A stretch of 64,000 nucleotides of DNA from Arion vulgaris (lineage: Eukaryota > Mollusca > Gastropoda > Stylommatophora > Arionidae). Location: NCBI GenBank assembly GCA_020796225.1, contig CM036762.1, positions 18,957,286 to 19,021,285 on the forward strand. Reading direction: 5' to 3'. The notes beneath the pieces are model-generated. The model was given only the letters and a program-made list of their open reading frames with translations. It was not told where the DNA came from and did not search any database. The translations under genes and the position numbers were made by a program. Of this stretch, positions 21,480 to 32,887 are shown piece after piece. Position 1 is the stretch's first letter; the number at the start of each line of letters is the position of its first letter.

Positions 21480-21999
21480 AGGAGTTGCCAGAGCTACAAA
21501 GTTTGTGCTTTGTGCAATTCTCTCAGCAGGTGGCGTGTCATTTCTGCAGAGAGAGACTGAGCCAAACAGGGTAAAACCCTGTGCACTTAAGTTAATCATT
21601 CAGCTTTAGACCTCTTTAAGAATCGGTTAAAGAAAAGTACAGATCTAACATTTCCTTCCCCATTATATAACATGGTATAAAAACAGGTTCTTTACTTTAT
21701 TTTACTGAAATAGCATTAATTAGTGAAACAGCATTAACTAATGAAACATTACAAACTACTGAAAGAACCCAAAGTACTGAAATACATTACAGTAACATAT
21801 AGTTTATATCTGGATAAGAAAAGTCATTTTTCAGCAGTGGAAAACTATACAAGATAAATCAATTAATTGAACAAAGCATAGCTATCACAGATGGTGCCTA
21901 GAGTAGCTACAAATATGAAAGCTGGGCTGGAGATAGGATTAATATGTATATGTTGCTTTATGTGATTACAATAATAATTATAATAATAGTAATACTAAG
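21480..21999. other. unassigned AT-rich spacer
   Basis: Short degenerate repeats such as ATTAGTGAAACAGCATTAAC occur near 21715-21760. No gene was recognised. Confidence 0.35.
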
Positions 22000-22250
22000 T
22001 CCCATGACTAGTCATAGGGGTGTCATGGTGGATACATCAACACAAAAATCCTACCATTGTTCAACATCTTAAACTTGTCAAACAAGTGTGACCAGCTCTT
22101 GATATTGTCAAGTCTAGGAACGCCTTCCACCTTCAACTGTTCCCTGTAGTACAATCTTAGAAAATGATTTGTGCCTCATTATATGTCCAAACCTGGCAAG
22201 CGTACGTCATTTCACCATTGTCACAATTGGATCTTGTCTGCAGTCTAGTC
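22000..22250 (-). mobile_element. LINE tail fragment
   Basis: Minus-strand text reads approximately FGHIMRHKSFSKIVLQGT, DNIKSW and LNNGRIFVLMYPP-like residues across frame breaks, a typical LINE C-terminal region. Confidence 0.55.
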
Positions 22251-22434
22251 TATTTATTTTGTCTCTAACACAAATATATTTGTTACATGTTCCACGAAAC
22301 AAATTTGTAACATTAGTCTGTAACACTTCTGTTTTTGTATTTGCATTATTGATCACAGTTTTTAAAGTTATCATTATAGTTGTCATGTGACTTCCAATTA
22401 ACAAATGCCTTATGATTGAAATTACAGCTCAATA

Positions 22435-22710
22435 TTTTCTTTCTTTCTTTTGCCCTTCTCTGCTTTTTGCTGTTAGATGTCGCAGGTTTAACTGGTGATC
22501 GGTAACCAAGCTAGTTCATGCTCTATGCTTGATATGCTACGTTATTGTGGAGTTTTAAAATGTCTGTAACTCCATCAATACATCTTTTTCTTGGTCTACC
22601 TCTTCCTCTTGATGATTCCATTTTCAAATAGTACGCTCTTGCAACTGCTGTATTCAGGTTCATTCTCATTAGGTGGCCTTGTGAACATCTTCTTTACTAT
22701 GAATAATAAT
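22435..22710 (-). mobile_element. LINE tail fragment, RGRGRPRKRCIDGV type
   Basis: The minus strand reads RCSQGHLMRMNLNTAVARAY, then KMESSRGRGRPRKRCIDGVT. It is distinct from the neighbouring fragment at 22000-22250. Confidence 0.65.
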
Positions 22711-22854
22711 GACTTTTTATTTTACCCAAATATATTTTACGGTAAAAATATAAAATTAAAATGACCACAACAAAATATACAATTGAAGCATGACACATAA
22801 AAATGCTAGTAATATTTTTCAGATAATGAAAATAAATATAAACTGAACTCCTTG

Positions 22855-23122
22855 TGGACCAAACGCCACACTATGTGGCTTTGGGTTGGACTCTGTTTTA
22901 CCTGGAGCCACACTATGTGACTTTGGGTTGGACTCTGTTTTACCTGGAGCCACACTATGTGATTTTGGGTTGGACTCTGTTTTACCTGGAGCCACACTAT
23001 GTGACTTTGGGTTGGACTCTGTTTTACCTGGAGCCACACTATGTGACTTTGGTTGGACTCTATTTACCTGGAGCCACACTATGTGACTTTGGGTTGACTC
23101 TGTTTTACCTGGAGCCACACTA
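22855..23122 (+). repeat. 42-bp tandem repeat, about 6 units
   Basis: The unit joins GGTTGGACTCTGTTTTACCT to GGAGCCACACTATGTGACTTTG. Because 42 is a multiple of three, several frames stay open on both strands; none is a gene. Confidence 0.95.
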
Positions 23123-23339
23123 AAAGGTGTTTTCTATTCTAAAAACAAATGGTTTGTAAAAACATGGCTTTTGCCCTGGTCCACTAAGGGTTAATTTGAA
23201 GTCAGCACAAAGAGCATTAAAATGTCCGCATATGAAATAACACCACATTGAAAAAAAAATCAAATTGTAAGGAAATCGTTTCCATTTTTATATTAACTTT
23301 GAATATGAACATGGAAATGAACAAAATTGTGTAAATGAG

Positions 23340-23860
23340 CCACAAAATATGTTTAATGCATGAAGCTCTTTTTCCAGGTATCACAAAATATTTGTAAAAC
23401 ATGAAGCTCATTTTCCAGGTATCACAAAATATTTGTAAAACATGAAGCTCTTTTTCCAGGTATCACAAAATATTTGTAAAACATGAAGCTCATTTTCCAG
23501 GTATCGCAAAATATTTGTAAAACATGAAGCTCTTTTTCCAGGTATCACAAAATATGTTTAACACATGAAGCTCATTTTCCAGGTAAAACAAAATATATTT
23601 AACTCATGAAGCTCTTTTTTCAGGTATCACAAAATATGTTTAACGCATGAAGCTCTTTTTCCAGGTATCACAAAATATGTTTAACGCATGAAGCTCTTTT
23701 TCCAGGTATCACAAAATATTTGTAAAGCATGAAGCTCTTTTTCCAGGTATCACAAAATATTTGTAAAGCATGAAGCTCTTTTTCCAGGTATCACAAAATA
23801 TGTTTAACACATGAAGCTCATTTTCCAGGTATCACAAAATATCACAATATGTTTGAAGCT
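23340..23860 (+). repeat. 41-bp tandem repeat, about 13 units
   Basis: The unit is ACATGAAGCTC followed by TTTTTCCAGGTATCACAAAA and TATTTGTAAA, with ATGTTTAACGC variants. Each unit carries a pyrimidine tract and CAG directly joined to GTAT. Confidence 0.95.
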
Positions 23861-24072
23861 TGAAGTTATTTTCCTAACACTTGTCTATAACTAACACATG
23901 AACAAAATTAGTTTGTGTTTTCCATCCTGGCAAGAACTATGGGGCAAACATTCAATGTCAAAACGAATTAATTGATTTTAAAAAACATTTGCCTGCTATG
24001 AATTCAAACGTAGTCGTGACAACTAATATGGCACCTCTTACTGATTTTTGCGTGAAAGCTTGATTGCCTTAC

Positions 24073-24201
24073 CACAGTGTCCTCTTTGACTTCAGAGGTA
24101 TACCTTATTTGTGCAGCAGTTTTGATGATTCCCATGTTCATGAGAAGAAGAGTGCAACAAATTTGAATAAGCATACATAAGCTGGTATGTTTATCTAGCA
24201 A
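24073..24201 (-). CDS. candidate first exon with signal peptide
   Basis: A minus-strand ATG at 24201 (or an in-frame ATG 27 bp later) opens a short frame with a hydrophobic core, MLIQICCTLLLMNMG, then AAQIRYTSEVKEDTV, ending exactly at a strong donor GTG|GTAAGG (24073/24072). This is what the first coding exon of a secreted or membrane protein looks like. The QIRYTSEVKEDT piece is faintly like the mature start of cadherin-type proteins, but that is only an impression. No downstream exon was identified. Confidence 0.35.
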
Positions 24202-24304
24202 TCTAATAATAATGGGATTATTTCCTGGTACAATTACTCTCTCTAGTCAACGCAAGTATAATCAAGTAACTGGCCTAATTGAGGTTGAGTTACTGAAGGG
24301 AAGC

Positions 24305-24725
24305 TACTAAACTGTATAATATAATGTGATAGTTTGATTACTACAATGATAAAGTTGTATAATATAATGTGATAGTTTAATTACTACAATGATAAAAAAT
24401 TGTATAATATAATATGATAGTTTAATTACTACAATGATAAAGTTGTATAATATAATGTGATAGTTTCATTACTACAATGCTAAAGTTGTATAATATAATG
24501 TGATAGTTTCATTACTACAATGATAAAGTTGTATAATATAATGTGATAGTTTGATTACTACAATGATAAAGTTGTATAATATAATGTGATAGTTTAATTA
24601 CTACAATGATAAAATTGTATAATATAATGTGATAGTTTCATTACTACAATGATAAAGTTGTATAATATAATGTGATAGTTTGATTACTACAATGATAAAG
24701 TTGTATAATATAATGTGATAGTTTG
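24305..24725 (+). repeat. 43-bp tandem repeat, subfamily 1, about 10 units
   Basis: The unit contains GTTGTATAATATAATGTGAT, AGTTTGATTACTACAATG and ATAAA. Units differ at one or two sites (TTTAATT, TTTCATT). Confidence 0.94.
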
Positions 24726-24939
24726 ATTGAAAAAATGAAAATGTCTCATAGCCTTTGCAGACTGTAGAAAATGAAGTGCTTGTCATTACACATTTCTAGA
24801 CACAAGTAAGCAGAATGTTGAAGGACCAATTCCTTTCCTTATTTATGGAACACCGGGTTTGGAAAATGAACCAACTTTATGACTGATTAAAAAAGCGAAC
24901 ATGGGCTAATCTGTTCCTCAAGAGTACCATTACTGCTAT

Positions 24940-25390
24940 GACTAAACTGCATCAAATAAAGTGATGGTTCCTTTACTACAATGATAAAACTGCAACAATT
25001 AAAGTAATTGCTACATTACTACAATGATAAAACTATATTAAACAACATGATAGCTACATTACTACAATGATAAAATTATATTTATAAATATGTTGGTTAC
25101 ATTACCACAATGATAAAATTATATAAAAATATGTTGGTTATATTTCACAATGATAAAATTATATTAAAAAATATGTTGGTTACATTACTACAATGTTAAA
25201 ATTATATTTAAAAATATGTTGGTTACATTACTACAATAATAAAGTTATATATAAAAATATGTTGGTTACATTACTACAATGATAAAATTATATTTAAAAA
25301 TATGTTGGTTACATTACTACAATGATAAAATTATATTTAAAAATATGTTGGTTACATTACTACAATGATAAAATTATATTTAAAAATGTT
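24940..25390 (+). repeat. 43-bp tandem repeat, subfamily 2, about 10 units
   Basis: The unit contains TACATTACTACAATGATAAA, ATTATATTTAAAAATATG and TTGGT. It shares TTACTACAATGATAAA with subfamily 1, and the first units (24940-25080) are intermediate. Confidence 0.93.
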
Positions 25391-25789
25391 ATTTAATTAC
25401 TGCCGTAACTTTAATTATTTCTATAGTAAGTTACAATTCAAATCAGTACAGCATGTTACCATATGGTTCATTAATTGTACTAATAGAAAATAATGAATTA
25501 ACTCATAGTATACCCACCATAAAACCATGTTTTTACATGCTGTTGTCAAAAATAATATTTAAAATGGTTCTCTAGTAAAATCTATGATAACTTTCTTATG
25601 TAAAACACATCAGACATATTTCATGCATCAGATTGTAGATCATTAAAAACTCTATTTTATAATTAAAACACCTTTTCTATGGAAATTCACTTGCTCTATT
25701 CTACAAAAGAATTAAAGCAAAATATAGTAATGAAATGAATGATTGTAAAATTTAAAAAAACATCTTGGCACAAGAGGTGAGCTTGTTGG
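25391..25789. other. unassigned AT-rich spacer
   Basis: No gene or repeat family recognised. Confidence 0.35.
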
Positions 25790-25990
25790 AGAATTAGTAG
25801 TGTCAAGTACATTGTCATATTGTAGGGGTTAAAACCTGGAGAAAAGAGCTGGAGGTTGATATTAAAAGGATAGGTAAAATATGGAAGGAATTGGAAGGGA
25901 TGGCAGGAGAGAGGAAGAGCTGGAAGAAGTTTGTTGAAGACGTGCTCCGTTGGGAGCTGAAAGGTGAAGAAGAAGAAGGGGTTAAAAGTA
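25790..25990 (+). mobile_element. LINE tail fragment
   Basis: The plus strand reads ELEGMAGERKSWKKFVEDVL, similar to the NELVEGLCPN-type tails, with a Glu-rich end. Confidence 0.5.
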
Positions 25991-26184
25991 TTTTTCAAAA
26001 TTTCCCTATTTTGCATGTCACTTTTCGTGTGTTGGATATAAAATTTGCTATCACAAAAGAAACAAAAATAAGAGTTATTCTTTAACAGCTTGATATATGA
26101 AACTGATAGTTATTAAATGTTATAAATATATATGGCCTTTCCGTCTTTACAGACAGTTAATTGGCAAGTCGATCGTGTGTTGCT

Positions 26185-26420
26185 AGGGCAATCAAGGGAG
26201 TAAAGAATAGTAACACTGTGACCTACAAGGCATGTAGTAAGAGACAACTGAGGTAGGGGCCTAAGGAAGCTACCCTAGTAAATAAAAAGCATCGTAGAAA
26301 TAGGATGAGCTGGCCTACTTGTAGGCGCATAACTGGCACAACATACAATCGCTCTTAGGCTCAGATCAGATACAAATCACAAAGTGTTGTTAACAAGTGG
26401 TCCATACAGAGTGTTCGAAG
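26185..26420 (+). repeat. core-domain dispersed repeat, copy 5
   Basis: Opposite orientation to 8500-8745 and collinear with it: GGGAGTAAAGAATAGTAACA, CATGTAGTAAGAGACAACTG, GTAGGGGCCTAAGGAAGCTA, CTGGCCTACTTGTAGGCGCA. Confidence 0.75.
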
Positions 26421-26689
26421 AAGAACCCTTTATTCAGTTAGTTTAAACTGTCAACTATGAGAAGACCTGTAGTTGGACTTTGTTATCAAAACCTATTTGA
26501 GACACATGTCTAAGGATAATTTAAATGAAGTCAAGAGCTTATTATCCTCAATCTTATTTCTGACTAGGCACATTTAATTAATATATGAATATATTAGACT
26601 GATCAACCTAATATCTAAGCAAATCAAGCCATATAGCTAATAAACACAATATAGCAGCATAAAAAAAATCAAGACATTACAAAATATAA

Positions 26690-27110
26690 ATGTTTGAAGC
26701 AATCAGCACAGAAGACACAAGAACAATATTGAAAGCAACAAGAAGATAATTTAATTAAAATATCTGAATTAAAATTAGATATTAGATTTCAAATATAATA
26801 TATGAGCCAATCAAAACTTTAGACCTAACATATAATATATGAGCCAATCAAAACTTTAGACCTAACACAATATTTGAACCAATCAGATGATGAGACGTAA
26901 AACAATAAAAACATGCAACAAAAACACTATATTTGAAATGCATATCAAATATGGCACAAAAATAATATCTGGAAAAAAATCAATGCATGAGATATAAAAC
27001 ATAATACAAATCAATACAGAAGATACAAACACAATATATTAAGTAATCAAGTAGGCATACGGCAATATTTGAAGCAATCAATACAGAAAACACAAACATA
27101 ACATTTTATT
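26690..27110 (+). repeat. degenerate tandem repeat
   Basis: Motifs such as GAAGCAATCA-CACAGAAGACAC and ATATATGAGCCAATCAAAAC recur at roughly 40-60 bp. Similar text reappears at 27390-27460. Confidence 0.6.
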
Positions 27111-27330
27111 GGTTACTGGCTAGTGAACCGAGGTTCTAACACTTTGAGCAGACCCATACATGTTCAATCTCCATAACATATGTCAAGGGGTGTGCACACT
27201 GATGGTTCCTGTGGCTTGCTGGTTAAACACACTCCCACTCTACCCTTCAGGCTCTAGTTCTACTTGTACAATGGATAACTCCAAAATCCTTAAATCAACA
27301 TCTATTTTAGTGTTCTCTTCCAACAGGCCG
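27105..27330 (+). repeat. repeats D and F joined
   Basis: A diverged repeat D end (TTGGTTACTGGCTAGTGAAC, TTCAATCTCCATAACATATG) runs straight into repeat F (CACTGATGGTTCCTGTGGCT, TTCTACTTGTACAATGGATA). The two may therefore be parts of one longer element, as at 16690-17150. Confidence 0.55.
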
Positions 27331-27538
27331 TTGTGAAGAGACTGGAGAACATCTCCTTTATCCATCCTTAACTGCTTGATAATATTTTAACAAATCAATA
27401 CAGAAAACAAACATAAATTACGTAAACAGACGTAAAGCAATATTTGAAACAATAAAAATATGAATGCACCTGTTGTGTTAAGAAATATTTTGTGCATAAA
27501 TTATCACACAAGTGCAATAAAGTAAACATCTGAATAAA

Positions 27539-27876
27539 TCAAGCCACATGTGGCTGCATCAAAGAAACAGCAACATGTACCCAACTTGTACCAAGTTCCA
27601 GTGTAGAATAAACAACTGGATATCGGCGTTCTATGTTGATGCAAAATTTACATGCCTTTTCTAAATGAGTCATCAACATCTGAATCATCTCATCTGTTAA
27701 ACCATGTTCCTTTAGATTTTCAAATGACACATCTTTCATATCTATTCCTGACAGTGCTAAACGGCCAATGGTAGATGCATCAACAGGGAATAGCTCTGGC
27801 ATAATTAGTTCCAAGATAGAAAACATTACCAGAAAGGTGGCCACAAGATGCTGAATATCATCTGTCGCATTCTTTC
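27539..27876 (-). CDS. PARP4: PARP4-like: terminal exon, vault-binding end
   Basis: The acceptor (TTTTTTGTTCTCCAG) ends at 27877. The exon enters in phase 1 and runs 112 codons to a TGA at 27539-27541. It encodes KNATDDIQHLVATFLVMFSI, LELIMPELFP, a GLTDEMIQMLMTHLEKA helix, then ERRYPVVYSTLELGTSW and the end SLMQPHVA. The order and the LVATFLVM, YP-x4-LELG-x-W and LQP/MQP positions match my memory of the C-terminus of vertebrate PARP4, the part that binds major vault protein. A longer frame to 28033 only reads through the intron. VIT/VWA vault-related paralogues that share this C-terminus are an alternative. Confidence 0.75.
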
Positions 27877-28269
27877 CTGGAGAACAAAAAATAACAGAAG
27901 ATATAGCAACATAAAGGAAAATGTTGGATACAATTTTAAAAATCGAGATGTAAATAATTTTTTTTTTTCTTTGAAAATAGCAAATCAAATACTTTGTGGC
28001 ATGAGCCAGTTCTGACAGCCTTCCTATGATCAATCAGATCTAATATAACGCTACAGTATAACTCCAAATGTGATACTTTAAAGTGAGATTTATAACTTTA
28101 TAGCTTTCGTTCGATGACTAGATGGTACTTGATCTGGTATTTATAACAGTTTCATAAAGTATAGAATAAGTGGTAGATCACAGTAAAAATATATATTAAA
28201 GGAGAAACATCAGAATATGAAATCAATCAATCATGTGCAGCCTCTGCATTTAATGTTGTTTGTAATACT

Positions 28270-28745
28270 TACTTGCTTACTTATTCCTCTCTGCTACTCA
28301 TGGAGCATAGCGCCTCAACAGCTGTTCGTCACTTCTCCAGGTCTCTGGCTGTTTTCTTTATGGTCTCCTGGGATAGTCGAGCACCCTTCAGTTCCTCCAG
28401 AAGACTTGGTCTCCAGATCTGTTTAAGATGTCCTCTTTTCCGTTTTCCTTGCGGGTTCCACTCAATTGCTTGTCTAGTGACACTTGACTGTCTTCTGTAG
28501 GGTATGCCAGACCCATCACCATTTTCTCCCCTTAACCTGGATCATCATGGATTCCTGTCCTGTTCTTATCTACAGGTCTGTGTTTGCAACTCTGTCATAC
28601 CATCTCAGTCTGAGAATCTGCCAAGACATCAGCTGACAAAGGTCTGAATCTTTTGTATTCAACTTTGTGACACGCCACATTTCCTAGCCATAGAGCAACA
28701 CAGATTTCACATTTACGGTTGTAATAGCTCTATAACAAGTTCTGC
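28270..28745 (-). mobile_element. LINE tail fragment, copy 1 of a pair
   Basis: It includes GAGCATAGCGCCTCAACAGC, TCTGGCTGTTTTCTTTATGG, CAATTGCTTGTCTAGTGACA and TAGAGCAACACAGATTTCAC. A collinear second copy lies at 38216-38680 and an inverted partial one at 39140-39520. Minus-strand text resembles a LINE C-terminus with many breaks. Confidence 0.65.
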
Positions 28746-28789
28746 ACCTTGCTCTGTCAGTACACTCTGTCATATAATTGCCCGTCCAC

Positions 28790-28850
28790 TTCCTGATGTC
28801 CCACTTCCAATTGTTGTCCCACTTCCAATTGTTGTCCCACTTCCAATTGT
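28790..28850 (+). repeat. short tandem repeat, three copies
   Basis: GTCCCACTTCCAATTGTT occurs three times in a row, the last partial. Confidence 0.9.
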
Positions 28851-28954
28851 ATCTTTATTTTCCCCTTATTCTCCTGTCTGCCAGCACTACAAATAGGTCT
28901 CAAGGCATTCTGGTCATCGACTCTCTGTTGGTATATAATAATATACTAATTCCT

Positions 28955-30135
28955 CTTGTACCGTTATACGTTACATAGGGCCTGCAAGTAATTTCTCCAT
29001 ACCGCTCTATCCTGGGCAACTCGCTCAATCTCCTCCATGGAACTGAGACCGATATTTCCTGCCTCTCTCAGCAAAGTTCGCTCAGGGTCTCCTTAGGTCA
29101 ACCTCTCTTTCTTGAACCCTTTGCATCCCACTTCAATGCCTGCTTTGATATTCGTTGATCATTTATCCTCAAGGTGTGCCCAACATATCTCCATCTTCTC
29201 TTTCTTATAACAGTTGTCACTAGTGGTTGACCAGACATGTCTCTGATTTCATCACTTCTCTGAATTCGTTCCATTTTATATTCATTATTTTTCGCAGACA
29301 TCTATTTTCAAATGCATTCAACTTGCTTTCTATATCTTTAGTCATTTTCCAACTCTCGCTGGCATATGTTAGGATTGATACAACATTTGAATTGAAAATT
29401 CGTAAATTAGTTTTAATACTATATAACTTGCAGTTCCATATTTTATTTAGACTTTTAAAAGCTGATGTTGCTTTGCCAATTTGTATCATAATTTCTTTTT
29501 AACATTTCCTGTGCAATCAAAATTGCTACCCAAATAGGTGAACAGCTCTGTTATTTTTATCATTTTAGATTCCAGTGTGATATCTGCATTATTTGTCATA
29601 GGTGTCTTCATTATATTTGTTTTTCATAGCTTACCTGCAGTCCAACTTTTGATGCTATAGATGACAAGTTGTCTGTTTTCTTTGCATATCTTGGTTGTTT
29701 CTACTTAACAAGGCAATATCATCTGCAAAATCCAAATCTTCTAGTTGACTATTTTCTACCCAATCGATGCCAGTTTCGCCTCTGCAACATTTTCGCATCA
29801 CCCAGTCAATGGCCACTCCAAACAATAGCGGAGATAGAATACAGCCTTGCTTTACTCCGGTTTCAACCATAAACCAGTCGCTGTGTCCACCATCAGTGCG
29901 AACTGCAACACTGTGAACCATCATAGAGGCTCTTAATAATGTTTATTATTTTGTCTGGTATTCCATAGCATCTCAAAATATTCCACAGAGAGATTCTGTG
30001 TAGACTATCAAAGGCTTTTTAAAATCGATGAAATTTAGTATGAGTGGTTATTGCTTCTCAATATGTTCCTCCAAAATTAGTCGTAGGGTAATTATTTGGT
30101 CTAAGCAGCTTCTCCCAGGTCTAAAACCAGCTTGT
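28955..30135 (-). mobile_element. LINE reverse transcriptase, longest copy of its family
   Basis: The minus strand reads VETGVKQGCILSPLLF (RT motif 4), QLEDLDFADDIALLS (catalytic Asp pair), FTYLGSNFDCTG, YASESWKMTKDIESKL, NRCLRKIMNIKWNEF and VGHTLRINDQRISKQALKW. The 3' end is shared with 2150-3000. Frameshifts near 29655 and 29220 and the missing 5' half rule out activity. It sits in the last but one PARP4-like intron. Confidence 0.88.
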
Positions 30136-30231
30136 TCTTCTCATCTCTGTTGGTATATGACCAAGGAAAAAATGATGAATCACTTTGACTTTATTTGATA
30201 ACAAGGCAATCAAGTTAACAAGCATACTTAC

Positions 30232-30331
30232 CAAGTGAGCTAAGTCCATTGGACATAAGAAATCTCAAACATTCTTTGCTGTTAATCCAAATCAGTTCAT
30301 CAAGATTACTCTTCAACTCCCAGAATCCTTC
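30232..30331 (-). CDS. PARP4: PARP4-like: penultimate exon
   Basis: This 100-bp exon lies between acceptor TTATATGCAG (ends 30332) and donor TTG|GTAAGTATGC (30232/30231). It enters in phase 0, following GAG of the exon ending at 32888, and leaves one base, G, that joins GA of the terminal exon as Gly. It encodes EGFWELKSNLDELIWINSKE then CLRFLMSNGLSSL. GFWEL-x-LxxL and the spacing to the L-x-S-L-G end match vertebrate PARP4 as I remember it. The exon is too short to stand out by itself; its phase on both sides and its homology carry the call. Confidence 0.78.
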
Positions 30332-30356
30332 CTGCATATAAGGAATATAAGTGTAT

Positions 30357-30380
30357 AAATATATATATATATATATATCA
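30357..30380 (+). repeat. (AT)n microsatellite
   Basis: A run of about 11 AT units. Confidence 0.9.
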
Positions 30381-30397
30381 ATTTAAACAACTCAAAC

Positions 30398-30505
30398 TGT
30401 GTTGGCCTAAACGCTCTGACATAACCAAAACAAGGTTCCTTAGGCTGAAACATTTGTGCCTCAGCTTAAAGAGGCTTTAATCCCCTACATAACAACAAAC
30501 AAAGA
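30398..30505 (+). repeat. short dispersed repeat with ACAA tail, copy 2
   Basis: Same orientation and ends as 5572-5682: GTTGGCCTAAACGCTCTGAC, AGAGGCTTTAATCCCCTAC, then ATAACAACAAACAAAG. Confidence 0.7.
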
Positions 30506-30589
30506 ACAACTAAAAGCAGTATGGTATTAAACAGATAGGACAACAAAGATTAGAATACTAAGTGCATGCATATTTCCGTGGCTTCTTCT

Positions 30590-30800
30590 TGAACTCTCCA
30601 TATTGATCACTTGATAAACCACTCTGAGTCTAAGAGCAATTATACATTGTGTCAGTTATGCGCCTATCAGTAGGCCAGCACAACCAATTTCTGTGATGCT
30701 TTTATTTATTAGGTAGCTTCCTAGGCCCCTACCTCAGTTGCCTCTTACGACATGCCTTGTAGGGCGAGTGTTACTATTCTTAGCTCCCTTGGGAGCCCTG
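30590..30800 (-). repeat. core-domain dispersed repeat, copy 6
   Basis: Collinear with 8500-8745: GCGCCTATCAGTAGGCCAGC, GTAGCTTCCTAGGCCCCTAC, TTGCCTCTTACGACATGCCT. Confidence 0.78.
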
Positions 30801-30889
30801 GCAACACATGTGGAATGTATGGGTGTGAGTCATGGACATTTAACAAAGCAGAGGAAAAGCATATGTTTGAGCAGCAATGTAGACAAAGT

Positions 30890-31010
30890 GTGTTTTATCA
30901 GTGAGCCAGAGGAACCATCAGTATGCTTACTCTTCAATATCTGTTGGGGGAAACTGAGCAGCTATGGGTCTGCCTGGAGTGCAACGACATCAGTTTAGTA
31001 ACCAATAATC
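30890..31010 (-). repeat. dispersed repeat D, copy 4
   Basis: GAGCCAGAGGAACCATCAGT, TCTTCAATATCTGTTGGGGG and CAGTTTAGTAACCAATAATC, inverted relative to copy 1. Confidence 0.65.
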
Positions 31011-31019
31011 AGTAGACAA

Positions 31020-31570
31020 AGGAAAAGATAGAGATGTTAGAAAAAGAATACAGAAAGCAAGAGGAGCCTTCATCACATTCAGAAATTTGTAGAAGTCTAA
31101 ATAAATCAAACCTAGAAAGACAATTAGAATATTAAACTTCAATGTTAATGCAGTTCTGCTTGAAAAATGGATAACGTCTAAATTAATAACAAAAAAAATT
31201 GCAAATATTCATCAACTGGTGTTTGCGTAGAATAGATGGGCAGGCAAGGTATGATAGTGTCATAAATGAGAAGCTCATGGAGAGAAGGAAACACCTAGTT
31301 AAGTAAAAGTTGAAAAAAAGACGCTGATGCTAATAGGACACACCTTGAGAAAACCAGAGGGTAATAAAACAATCAGGACCCTTTCTTGAAACCCACAGGG
31401 AAAGCAGAAGAGAAGGAAGCCTAGAAATACATGAAGAGATTTTGAGGCAGAGATAAACAATATATGGAAGAACTGGAAAGAGCTGCAAGATATAGCTAAC
31501 AATAGGAAGACTTGGCATGAGTTGGTTGTCTATGCCCTAAATGGGGTTAAAAAGGCACAAGAGAGAGAGG
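31020..31570 (+). mobile_element. LINE C-terminal tail (NEKLMERRK type)
   Basis: Plus-strand text reads INWCLRRIDGQARYDSVINE, KLMERRKHL, then a frame-broken GRLGMSW-LV end. It is related to the inverted tail at 17950-18470. Confidence 0.7.
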
Positions 31571-31589
31571 AGGGGAAAAGCTTATACAT

Positions 31590-31880
31590 ACATTTTGATA
31601 TAAATATTACAGAAGAGTACTCAATATACAAAGCATAAAAACAAGGAAATTTAAATATTTCGGACACATCAAATGACGAGTGCCTAGAGAAAATAATTTC
31701 GGAAGGAATGGTGCCTGGAAGAAGAACAAGAGGAAGCCCTAGAAGACGATGGGTGCAAGATGTCATTAACGATCTAAGAATGACTGCTGATGCAGACGAT
31801 GACCAACTTGCATAGAGCAGAGTTTTTCAGGACTGCTGTCATGGAAGCCAGGTTCCGAAAGGGACAAGCTTCTTGATGAT
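31590..31880 (+). mobile_element. LINE 3' end with GAT-type tail, copy 3
   Basis: A second LINE tail directly follows the first: KFKYFGHIK-like, GMVPGRRTRGSPRRRWVQDV, NDLRMTADADD, ending in GATGATGATTATG. Confidence 0.7.
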
Positions 31881-32154
31881 GATTATGACTCAATGGACAG
31901 AAAAGAGAACATATAAATCTATCCAGAAAAAACTCAAAATTAAAGAAAACTGACTGATACTATATTAGTTTTCTGATCTATCAATCATCTGAGCATTTGC
32001 TATTTGACCTGATGCCATAGCAGCAAATTTACAGGTCTGCTTGAGTTGTGGTGCATTTACATAGCAGGTGCTCTCAATTTCTTGGCAGATACTTTCAGCG
32101 TAAGGCTGATGCTATAAAAAGTAATGAGATAATTACAGTATTTTGGACATAAAA

Positions 32155-32235
32155 ATTGGTTATTGGTTACTAAACTGACGTCAGTGCACTCCAGGCAGAC
32201 CCATAGGTGCTCAGTCTCCCCCAATAGATATCGAA
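32155..32235 (+). repeat. dispersed repeat D, copy 5
   Basis: TTGGTTATTGGTTACTAAAC, CAGACCCATAGGTGCTCAGT and CCCCAATAGATATCGAAG. Confidence 0.7.
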
Positions 32236-32369
32236 GGACATAAAAATATGAGGTAAAAACCCAGTACGATGAAGTCAGTTCTCTGTCTTTAGTCTCTTTA
32301 ATATCAGATACAAATCATGTATTTCCAGAGGAGAGCGAAGACTTTTCCCCAACACTGCAGAGATCCCCC

Positions 32370-32740
32370 TTAAAAATAAATCATCATCATCATCAAATAG
32401 CTTGTCCTGAGCAGAACTGTCACCCCAACAGTTCCCCGGAATTTCTCTCTCATAGGCCAGATGTCCTGCTTCTGCAGCAGTCATGTTCAAACCATCAGTT
32501 ACATTCTGAATCCATCTTCTCTGTGGTCTTCCTCTTCTTCTCTTTGCTGGTATGTTGCCTTTCATGATGGCCTTCTCCAGCCCTTCATGTCTTTTTATAT
32601 GTCCAAAATATCTCAATTTTCTCTTTCTTATTTATAGCATCAGCCGTTTTCTTTGATTTTGAGTTCTTTCTGGATAGATCTATTTGTTCTCTTCTCTATC
32701 CATGATATACGGAGGACTCTTCTGCAACACATATATTCAA
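32370..32740 (-). mobile_element. LINE 3' end with GAT-type tail, copy 4
   Basis: The minus strand reads MRYFGHIKRHEGLEKAIMKG, NIPAKRRRGRPQRRWIQNVT, DGLNMTAAEA, then a (GAT)n tail at 32375-32397. Confidence 0.82.
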
Positions 32741-32887
32741 AAGCACATATATGTTTTTCCACTCCTTATTAAATGTCCATGCTTCACAAAACCTAAAAAT
32801 AAAACTGAGGAGAAATAAGCAGTAGATCACAAACAGAAGTTATAGAATCTTGTATATGTACTACACTCATAGCTATTCTGTACTTAC

